DNA of 5,672 bases from contig JASFYQ010000051.1 in assembly GCA_045047105.1 (NCBI GenBank), positions 1 to 5,672 of the forward strand, given 5' to 3'. Within the stretch, counting starts at the first letter, position 1. Each line of letters starts with the position of its first letter. Shown one piece after another: positions 1 through 5,120 of the stretch. The position numbers were made by a program, and so were the translations under genes. Source of the DNA: JADGAU01 sp045047105. Its GTDB lineage: Bacteria > Pseudomonadota > Gammaproteobacteria > GRL18. The notes beneath the pieces were generated by a model. That model was not told the DNA's origin. It worked only from the letters and a program-made list of their open reading frames with translations, and ran no database searches.

Positions 1-531
1 ATCTATTTCAGTATCTATTTCGGATAGCTCTGCGGGTTGATTATTATCTTTTGCTTGCAGTTCTTGTTGTAGTTTTGCTTTGGCCTGTTGTTCCATCTGG
101 AAACGCATATCAGCAGTTACAATATCTCCCAGCTTTTCAAACTGGGTAAAATCGTCATCGTAATCATCCAGACCGTCTCTGATATGGAAAAAATCAAATT
201 TAAATAATTTACGCAGTGCTAATCTGCGTAATTCCTCACTCACTCCTGGAGATAAAAATCCACTATAGTCAGAATCTTCATTAAGCGTTTCAATATCTGG
301 CATATCTGCATCGGTTAAAACAGGAGTCTCTGGTGTTTCCAGCTCCTGTTCTAATTGCTCTGTCTGTTCTGTTATTGATTCAGTTTGCTGAGTCTGATTC
401 GTTACTGCTATTGCCTGGTTTTCTTCTTCTTCTTCTTCTTCTTCCCTATGTTGATTTTTTAGACGAGACCAGCGGGAAAAGAAGCCGCTATCCTCTGTAT
501 CATTATTTTGAGTTCTATTCTCTTCAGCCAT
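1..531 (-). CDS. DUF3306 domain protein, formate dehydrogenase-associated (C-terminus cut by the window edge)
   Basis: The frame is open from the ATG at 531-529 to the left edge, giving 177 residues with no stop. The fragment has the DUF3306 layout. An N-terminal FFSRWSRLK motif (residues 17-25) is followed by a polar, acidic low-complexity linker rich in E, Q and T (about 28-75). The conserved core (about 79-147) carries SPGVSEELRRLALRKLF (94-110), DGLDDYDDDF (119-128) and GDIVTADMR (135-143). No signal peptide or membrane segment is visible, so a cytoplasmic location is likely. The family has no known biochemical function; its genes usually sit beside DUF3305, fdhD and formate dehydrogenase genes. 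The start lies 6 bases after the DUF3305 stop, with a purine-rich AAAAAAGAG stretch upstream, which suggests translational coupling. Residues 30-37 are eight consecutive glutamates encoded by identical GAA codons. Family assignment is confident; any role in enzyme maturation is inferred from neighbours. Confidence 0.88.
   Translation of the reverse strand, partial: MAEENRTQNNDTEDSGFFSRWSRLKNQHREEEEEEEENQAIAVTNQTQQTESITEQTEQLEQELETPETPVLTDADMPDIETLNEDSDYSGFLSPGVSEELRRLALRKLFKFDFFHIRDGLDDYDDDFTQFEKLGDIVTADMRFQMEQQAKAKLQQELQAKDNNQPAELSEIDTEID
421..444. repeat. Perfect trinucleotide tandem repeat, (TTC)8 on plus, (GAA)8 on minus
   Basis: Eight uninterrupted TTC units on the plus strand lie inside the DUF3306 gene. 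They are read on the minus strand as eight GAA codons, residues 30-37, in the variable linker ahead of the conserved core. Slippage would change the length of the glutamate run but keep the frame. Confidence 0.95.
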
Positions 532-537
532 AATGCT

Positions 538-1044
538 TTACTCTTTTTTCCAGTTTTTTAACTTCCGTTTGATTTTTTTGGAGGGGGCATAGTGACTGAG
601 TACAAAGCTTTCACTCCAGAGATATAATTCTGCGGGTAAGTCGATAGCATAAACTTCTTCATCACCTTCCAGATAAGAATGTGCTTCGTCCTGGCTCAGG
701 CTAACCAAAAAAGGAATAGGCATTTCCTCTTCATTAAGATCTGCAATAATAAAGCAACGAGGAGAAAGTGACATAAGATTATGGTAATAACTTTCACATT
801 CATCTGCATGTAGCACAATTTCAAAGTCAGTTAATAAATACTGGCTGATATTGGCCTGCTGAAAAATCTTTTTGGGTTGATTGTTATTATCACGAAGGCT
901 ACTTGTGCCAACGGTAACACCAATTGCTTCCCAGCTTTCACTGGCCCAGCGATTATCCAGCTCAGTTCGTTGCATAATCACAGAAACGGGAAAACGTTCA
1001 CTTAACTCTTCTTCTAGGTCTTGCATAGGAATGGCTTCTGCCAT
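538..1044 (-). CDS. DUF3305 domain protein, formate dehydrogenase-associated
   Basis: This 168-residue protein shows the DUF3305 pattern along its length. Near the N-terminus is RFPVSVIMQRTELDNRWASE (17-36) followed by SWEAIGV, the family's 'V.ER....W....W...GV' signature. In the middle is LHADECESYYHNLMS (78-92), then PFLVSLSQDEAHSYLEGDEEV (from 111), and near the C-terminus LPAELYLWSESFVLSHY (136-152) before a basic tail of K and R residues. There is no signal peptide or transmembrane segment. The start is well supported: AGGAGA (complement of 1051-1056) lies 6 bases before the ATG. The DUF3306 gene begins 6 bases after its stop, so the two form one transcription unit diverging from moaA. 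The family is found at Mo/W formate dehydrogenase loci, often with DUF3306, a ferredoxin-like protein and a TorD-type chaperone. Its biochemical role is unknown; an accessory or assembly role is inferred. Confidence 0.9.
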   Translation of the reverse strand: MAEAIPMQDLEEELSERFPVSVIMQRTELDNRWASESWEAIGVTVGTSSLRDNNNQPKKIFQQANISQYLLTDFEIVLHADECESYYHNLMSLSPRCFIIADLNEEEMPIPFLVSLSQDEAHSYLEGDEEVYAIDLPAELYLWSESFVLSHYAPSKKIKRKLKNWKKE

Positions 1045-1078
1045 TGTGGTTCTCCTGTATAAAGCAGCTATGTAAGAA

Positions 1079-1108
1079 TTTATATGTAGCTTAGATAGGA
1101 GCTGTCAG
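1079..1108 (-). promoter_or_regulatory. Candidate sigma70-type promoter for the DUF3305-DUF3306 unit
   Basis: On the minus strand, CTGACA (complement of 1103-1108) and TATAAA (complement of 1079-1084) match the -35 and -10 consensus at five of six positions each, with an 18-base spacer. Transcription would start near 1072, giving a leader of about 28 bases before the DUF3305 ATG at 1044. This is a match by eye in AT-rich DNA, so it is only a candidate. Confidence 0.45.
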
Positions 1109-1166
1109 CAAGTTGTATACCAATCTGCTGTGGCTTTTTATAAAGTCATAAATATTGAGGCATAGC

Positions 1167-1180
1167 AGCACTATTGTGCT
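1167..1180. promoter_or_regulatory. Short inverted repeat AGCAC-TATT-GTGCT, possible operator
   Basis: Two perfect 5-base arms flank a 4-base centre near the middle of the divergent intergenic region. No T-run follows on either strand, so it is not a terminator. Its position upstream of both candidate promoters would suit a dimeric regulator, possibly the one encoded at 3415-4326. Five-base arms can arise by chance and I found no clear second copy. Confidence 0.3.
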
Positions 1181-1251
1181 AGTAAGGAAAAATAATCCAA
1201 AGAATGGAGTTGGGGAAAAAAGGACAGAATGACTCTGTTGCAGGTAGGAAA

Positions 1252-1278
1252 TGGACAAAATCTACCAATAACTATAAT
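1252..1278 (+). promoter_or_regulatory. Candidate sigma70-type promoter for moaA
   Basis: TATAAT at 1273-1278 is a perfect -10 hexamer. TGGACA at 1252-1257 matches the -35 consensus at five of six positions, but the spacer is only 15 bases, shorter than the preferred 17. Transcription would begin near 1285. The resulting leader is about 60 bases to the ATG at 1348, or about 115 bases to the alternative GTG at 1399. Confidence 0.4.
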
Positions 1279-1347
1279 AATAAAAAGGACTATAAATTAT
1301 GTAATTTGCTTTGCTTGTAGCTTTAGCCGCTAAGTTGTCTGGTAGGT

Positions 1348-2415
1348 ATGAAACTTGCTCTGTGGATAAATAGTGTAATTTATAGGATAGTAAATATTGT
1401 GAATTCAAAACCAGCTAAACAATTGATTGACCGTTTTAATCGAAAAGTTACTTATTTACGTTTGTCTGTAACTGATCGTTGTGATTTACGCTGCGTATAT
1501 TGCATGTCTGAAAATATGAAGTTTGTGCCACGGGCACAATTACTGAGTTTAGAGGAGTTAATTCGTTTAGGGCAGGCCGCAGTAAATTGTGGGATTACAA
1601 AAATTCGTCTTACAGGTGGTGAGCCTTTAACTCGCCAAAATATATTAAAAGTGGTTGAAGCCTATGGGCAAATGTCTGCATTAAAGGAGTTAACTATTAC
1701 CACCAATGGTACTTTATTAGACCGTTATGCCCAGTCTTTAAAAGATGCAGGAGTGGATAGAATAAATATCAGCCTGGATACTTTACGTGAGGATCGTTTC
1801 CATAAAATTACCCGAGTGGGAGATATAAAACGTACTCTAAAAGGTATTGAGGCAGCACTAAAAGCAGGCTTTAAACGCATTAAAATTAATTCGGTGGTTT
1901 TAAAAAATCGCAATCATGATGAAATTTTAGATCTGGTCAGCTTTATTAAGGCCCATGATATGGATATCAGCTTTATTGAAGAGATGCCACTGGGTACTAT
2001 TGCAGAGCATAATCGCGCTGAAACCTATTATTCTAGTGATAATATACTTACAGATATTGAAAAACAGTATCAGCTTATCCCTAGTGCAGAAACTACCGGG
2101 GGGCCTTCTCGTTATTATCGTTTTGCAGATAGTTATAGTAAAAATAGCAGCAAAATTGGTTTTATTTCTCCCCATAGTCATAACTTTTGTAGTTCCTGTA
2201 ATCGCATCCGCATTACTGCGGAAGGGCGTTTATTATTATGTCTGGGTCAGGAAAACTCGGTGGATTTACGCCGTGTTATTCGAGCCAATCCTCTGGATGA
2301 TCAGGTATTAGAAAAAAGCTTAATGGATTCTATGTTAGTGAAACCAGAAAAACACGATTTTGATCTAAGTGTTAAGCCGGTTATCTTCCGCTATATGAAT
2401 GAAACAGGGGGCTAA
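1348..2415 (+). CDS. moaA: GTP 3',8-cyclase MoaA (radical SAM), molybdenum cofactor biosynthesis
   Basis: MoaA converts GTP to 3',8-cyclo-GTP, which MoaC turns into cyclic pyranopterin monophosphate, the first stage of cofactor synthesis in the cytoplasm. The radical SAM cluster motif CX3CX2C is C45, C49 and C52, preceded by LRLS with R38 at the spacing of the substrate-binding arginine known in the family. TGGEPL (89-94) binds S-adenosylmethionine. The second 4Fe-4S cluster is CX2CX13C (C281, C284, C298), followed by the GTP-binding N-R-x-R (285-288). The protein ends in the conserved Gly-Gly tail needed for activity. FIEEMPLG and TGGPSRYY are also typical, and the whole resembles the pseudomonad form. 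The 355 residues exceed the usual 325-335 because of about 22 unconserved N-terminal residues. The ATG at 1348 has GGTAGG only 1 base away; a GTG at 1399 (338 residues, AGGA 11 bases upstream) fits the family better. The gene is first in a row with fdhD and the regulator. Confidence 0.95.
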   Translation: MKLALWINSVIYRIVNIVNSKPAKQLIDRFNRKVTYLRLSVTDRCDLRCVYCMSENMKFVPRAQLLSLEELIRLGQAAVNCGITKIRLTGGEPLTRQNILKVVEAYGQMSALKELTITTNGTLLDRYAQSLKDAGVDRINISLDTLREDRFHKITRVGDIKRTLKGIEAALKAGFKRIKINSVVLKNRNHDEILDLVSFIKAHDMDISFIEEMPLGTIAEHNRAETYYSSDNILTDIEKQYQLIPSAETTGGPSRYYRFADSYSKNSSKIGFISPHSHNFCSSCNRIRITAEGRLLLCLGQENSVDLRRVIRANPLDDQVLEKSLMDSMLVKPEKHDFDLSVKPVIFRYMNETGG

Positions 2416-2484
2416 ATTTGCTCAGTTTTATGCGATCTGAATTAAAAGTACCTCCGAACATAACTAAAATTAAGGCCCAATATT

Positions 2485-3363
2485 ATGACATTAGCTAATT
2501 TAATACGCTCTCCGGAGTTAACTCAGGCAGGTTTGCATGCTACCGAGCCTGTAGATGCTATTAATGAATTTGGTCAAACTATTAGTGGCCATGTTGCAGC
2601 AGAACGTGTGTTAACTGTTTATTTAAACAAAAAAGAAATTGTTACCCTGATGACTTTAGGAACTCAGCCAGAGTTATTAGTTTTAGGCTGGTTACGCAAT
2701 CAACGTATAATCAAAGATATTGCAGAGGTGAGAGCAATACAGGTGGATTGGGAAACAGAATCCGCAGTTATTACTACCTATAAGGATATAGCAGGGCTGG
2801 ATGAAAAGCTGAGTAAAAAGACCGTAACCACCGGCTGTGGACAGGGCACTATTTATGGCAGCATTATGGATGATTTGGAAAAAATACAACTTACCTCTAC
2901 TGCTTTAAAACAATCCAGTATTTATAAATTATTAGCTAATTTAAAAAATTATAATGAGGTATATAAACGTGCTGGAGCAGTACATGGTTGTGCCTTATGT
3001 GATGAGCAGGAGCTATCCTTTTTTACCGAAGATGTAGGTCGCCATAATGCGGTTGATGCTATTGCAGGGCATATGTGGTTAAACAATATTTCTGGTTATA
3101 ATAAAACATTTTATACTACCGGACGGCTGACTTCTGAAATGGTGATTAAGGTAGCACAAATGGGCATTCCCACATTGCTTTCCCGCTCTGGTGTAACCCA
3201 TATGGGCATAGAGCTGGCTAAAAAAGTAGGGGTTACTTTAATTGCCCGAGCTAAGGGCAATCATTTTTTAGTTTATGTGGGCAATGAGAATATTCAATAC
3301 GATGGTATTCCCGTAGCATCCCATTCTTTGGGTCATGGAAAATCCGATAGACGGGTATCATAA
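2485..3363 (+). CDS. fdhD: Formate dehydrogenase accessory sulfurtransferase FdhD
   Basis: FdhD passes sulfur from a cysteine desulfurase (IscS in E. coli) to the Mo/W-bis-MGD cofactor, making the sulfido ligand that formate dehydrogenase needs. It acts in the cytoplasm. The 292 residues are close to the family's usual length. Visible landmarks are LMTLGTQPELLVLGWLRNQ (about 56-74), the cysteine-loop TTGCGQGT with C118, AGAVHGCALCDEQ (C169 and C172), the hallmark EDVGRHNAVD (182-191), YTTGRLTSEMV, and a C-terminal region ending in a polar tail. E. coli FdhD has a CxxC in the loop; here it is C-G-Q-G, leaving one cysteine, while a separate CALC pair occurs about 50 residues later. AAGG lies 9 bases before the ATG. 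It starts 69 bases after moaA and ends 51 bases before the regulator, consistent with one operon. The assignment is secure; the effect of the altered cysteine pattern is not known from sequence. Confidence 0.95.
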   Translation: MTLANLIRSPELTQAGLHATEPVDAINEFGQTISGHVAAERVLTVYLNKKEIVTLMTLGTQPELLVLGWLRNQRIIKDIAEVRAIQVDWETESAVITTYKDIAGLDEKLSKKTVTTGCGQGTIYGSIMDDLEKIQLTSTALKQSSIYKLLANLKNYNEVYKRAGAVHGCALCDEQELSFFTEDVGRHNAVDAIAGHMWLNNISGYNKTFYTTGRLTSEMVIKVAQMGIPTLLSRSGVTHMGIELAKKVGVTLIARAKGNHFLVYVGNENIQYDGIPVASHSLGHGKSDRRVS

Positions 3364-3414
3364 CGGTTTTTTTAAGCATAATTTTGAGTAAGGGAATATC
3401 AAGGGTAATTAATT

Positions 3415-4326
3415 ATGTCCGCAGTAATGTCTCATCATGATGAAGCTTTTATGAGTGTTAAACAGGTTGCGCAATATTTGCACCTGAATGAGAAAAAAGT
3501 ATATGCTCTGGTTAATGATGGCCAAATACCCGCAACTAAGGTAACGGGTAAATGGATGTTTCCTAAAGAGTTGATTGATCACTGGATGCGAAGCTCTGCA
3601 CATGGTGGTTTATTAAATGATCGACTAATTATTGCTGGCAGTGATGATCCTCTTTTGTATCGTATTATCTTAGAATTTTCTCAACAAACGGGTTCTCATG
3701 CTTTAATCAGTTATACTCCTACAGGAACGCGTTTAGGTTTGGATTTATTACATGCTAATCGTATTGATGCCTGTGCTATTCACTGGGGGCCAAATAGTGA
3801 AAGCCATACCCGCCATCCTGCTTTATTACAGCAGTATAGCCAGCATCAGCAATGGGTGTTGATTCGAGCCTTCAGGCGTGAGCAGGGCTTAATGGTTAAT
3901 CCGTCGCTGAATAAAAATATTACTACTAAAGAGTTGTTAAAGTATCGTTATAAGTGGGTAATGAGGCAATCAGGAGCGGGAGCGCAGCGGTTCTTATTAG
4001 AGGTGCTAAGCCAGCATAATACCAGTATGGATGAACTCAATACGACTAATGTGGCTTTATCTGAGCGCGAAGCCGCGGCATCTATTGCAATGGGATATGG
4101 AGATGTCTGTCCTGGAGCACGCTCGGCTGCGATGGAATGTGGTTTAAATTTTATCTCCTATGGCTGGGAGTCGTATGATCTGGCGCTGGCTCGTAGCATC
4201 TGGTTCAGGCGTTTATTTCAGGATTTAATGGGGCGTTTAAAATCTAAAAAATGTCAGGAGCTGGCAGATATGTTAACCGGGTATGATTTATGCGATACCG
4301 GGGAGTTGGTTTGGGGAGATGATTGA
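3415..4326 (+). CDS. One-component regulator: excisionase-type HTH plus periplasmic-binding-protein-like sensor domain
   Basis: The 303 residues form two parts. Residues about 13-59 (MSVKQVAQYLHLNEKKVYAL, then GQIPATKVTGKWMFPKELIDHWM) are a MerR/excisionase-type helix-turn-helix with its short beta wing. Residues about 68-290 resemble the PBP-like domain (PF12727). It opens with a beta strand (RLIIAGSDDPLL), has RQSGAGAQRFL (184-194), the usual anion- or ligand-loop pattern of this family, and IAMGYGDVCPGARSAAMECG (224-243) followed by LNFISYGWESYDL. There is no signal peptide, so ligand sensing would be cytoplasmic. Proteins of this build, and fusions of the same domain to MoeA, occur near molybdopterin, molybdate or tungstate genes. 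Together with moaA and fdhD upstream this suggests control of this locus by an oxyanion or cofactor-related signal, which is inference. AAGGG lies 9 bases before the ATG; a later ATG at 3451 directly precedes the HTH but has a weaker ribosome site. Confidence 0.85.
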   Translation: MSAVMSHHDEAFMSVKQVAQYLHLNEKKVYALVNDGQIPATKVTGKWMFPKELIDHWMRSSAHGGLLNDRLIIAGSDDPLLYRIILEFSQQTGSHALISYTPTGTRLGLDLLHANRIDACAIHWGPNSESHTRHPALLQQYSQHQQWVLIRAFRREQGLMVNPSLNKNITTKELLKYRYKWVMRQSGAGAQRFLLEVLSQHNTSMDELNTTNVALSEREAAASIAMGYGDVCPGARSAAMECGLNFISYGWESYDLALARSIWFRRLFQDLMGRLKSKKCQELADMLTGYDLCDTGELVWGDD

Positions 4327-4350
4327 TTGTTTTTTAATGATATTTATAAT

Positions 4351-4355
4351 GGTGA
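4351..4355 (+). promoter_or_regulatory. Ribosome binding site GGTGA supporting a TTG start
   Basis: GGTGA ends 6 bases before the TTG at 4362-4364. No in-frame ATG or GTG lies close by on either side, and the family's N-terminal region would be shortened by the next start, so this site decides the start of the Nudix gene. Confidence 0.6.
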
Positions 4356-4361
4356 ATTTAT

Positions 4362-5003
4362 TTGAGTCTAATATCTATTCATAGCCAATTAGCGCAATTA
4401 ACCAGTGAAAAAATTATTCAGGTATTGGATATAACTGGGCAGCACTTGCCAGAAGCTGACGATTATCCTGCTGGATTTTTTTCTACAGCTCCACGTCATG
4501 CCTCAGTACTGATTCCCATGTATAAAGAAAAAGGGGAGTGGTTTGTTCTCTTTATTCGACGCTCTGAGCATGAGGATGATCGGCATAGCGGGCAGGTCGC
4601 TTTTCCTGGAGGAAAGGTTGATGAAGGTGACTATAATGCAAGGGCGGCAGCATTGCGAGAAGCACAGGAAGAGATCGGTTTACAAGCTGATCAAGTCACT
4701 GTTTTAGGGCATCTGCGTGACTATCAGACTATTAGTAATTATAGGCTTACTCCTGTTGTTGCAAAGATTGAGTGGCCAACCCCTTTAAAACTTGATAGCC
4801 GTGAGGTGAGTAAAGTCTTTAGTATTCCGCTTTCATGGCTGGCAAACCCGGCTAATTTTACTATTGGTTGGCATAATCTGGAGGGCTGGAATTCACGTGT
4901 TGAGCTTATTCATTACCAGCGTTTTCAAGGTGAATTATTGTGGGGTATTACTGCTAAGCTGACGGTTAGCCTGCTTCATTTATTGGGGCTTGGCTGCCGT
5001 TAG
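4362..5003 (+). CDS. NudL-type Nudix hydrolase, probable CoA pyrophosphatase
   Basis: Nudix enzymes cut nucleoside diphosphate-X compounds using divalent metal; the NudL group splits coenzyme A and its derivatives into 3',5'-ADP and phosphopantetheine. The 213 residues match that group's length. The domain begins at PRHASVLIPMY (44-54). FIRRSEHEDDRHSGQVAFPGG (from 64) is a near match to the UPF0035/CoA pyrophosphatase signature (RS-x-R-x-GQ-x-FPGG). The Nudix box runs from G84 to L107 and ends in REAQEEIGL, with metal-binding E100, E103 and E104 in the helix. The spacing between FPGG and REAQEE is one residue longer than the textbook box, as I recall for NudL-like proteins. Translation starts at TTG with a good GGTGA site. 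It follows the regulator by 35 bases and may be cotranscribed, but nothing ties it to formate dehydrogenase. Substrate is inferred from the motif. Confidence 0.88.
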   Translation: MSLISIHSQLAQLTSEKIIQVLDITGQHLPEADDYPAGFFSTAPRHASVLIPMYKEKGEWFVLFIRRSEHEDDRHSGQVAFPGGKVDEGDYNARAAALREAQEEIGLQADQVTVLGHLRDYQTISNYRLTPVVAKIEWPTPLKLDSREVSKVFSIPLSWLANPANFTIGWHNLEGWNSRVELIHYQRFQGELLWGITAKLTVSLLHLLGLGCR

Positions 5004-5120
5004 AATTTATATTGGTGCCAGGGTGCAACTGCGGGTACTTGTCCTTATGCTTTTCAGAAGCAAATCCCATTTTTGTATAGGCTTTTTAATTAGTACACAA
5101 TACTGTGATGAACCCATAAA
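5004..5120. other. Intergenic gap between convergent genes, with a weak hairpin
   Basis: These 117 bases separate the Nudix gene from the convergent phage-like gene. The best structure is TGCTT-TTCAG-AAGCA at 5048-5062, a 5-base stem. On the plus strand a run of five T (5070-5074) follows 7 bases later, and on the minus strand no T-run follows. It could be a poor terminator for the Nudix transcript but does not meet a usual intrinsic terminator. I see no direct repeat, tRNA end or insertion sequence terminus here. Confidence 0.4.

Larger units (their letters stand above)
1045..1347. other. Divergent intergenic region between the DUF3305 unit and moaA
   Basis: These 303 bases separate two divergent transcription units and contain no convincing gene. 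They hold a candidate promoter in each direction (1079-1108 minus, 1252-1278 plus), a 14-base palindrome (1167-1180), an A-rich stretch (about 1186-1224) and a TTAG-CCG-CTAA mini-hairpin at about 1323-1333. The hexamer GGTAGG occurs at 1243-1248 and again at 1341-1346 just before the moaA ATG, with its partner CTACC at 1262-1266. I looked for an FNR site (TTGAT-N4-ATCAA) and for a molybdenum cofactor riboswitch and recognised neither. Confidence 0.7.

Noticed and set aside
333..533. Plus-strand open frame of 66 codons rich in leucine
   Set aside because: It is the complement of the DUF3306 gene; the leucine run comes from reading the GAA repeat and neighbouring codons on the wrong strand.
1045..1347. 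Molybdenum cofactor riboswitch or FNR site upstream of moaA
   Set aside because: I could not find the conserved paired elements of the Moco motif or a TTGAT-N4-ATCAA site by eye; a covariance-model search would settle the riboswitch.
1955..2311. Plus-strand open frame of 118 codons
   Set aside because: It lies wholly inside moaA in another frame, and moaA has complete catalytic motifs across this stretch.
2432..2500. Possible 22-codon peptide between moaA and fdhD, starting at an ATG near 2432
   Set aside because: It has no ribosome site, overlaps the fdhD start, and shows no recognisable sequence.
3340..3373. Possible terminator after fdhD (run of seven T at about 3367-3373)
   Set aside because: The T-run is real but the upstream GC-rich stem is at most three or four pairs, so it is not a convincing hairpin, and the next gene is 51 bases away with its own ribosome site.
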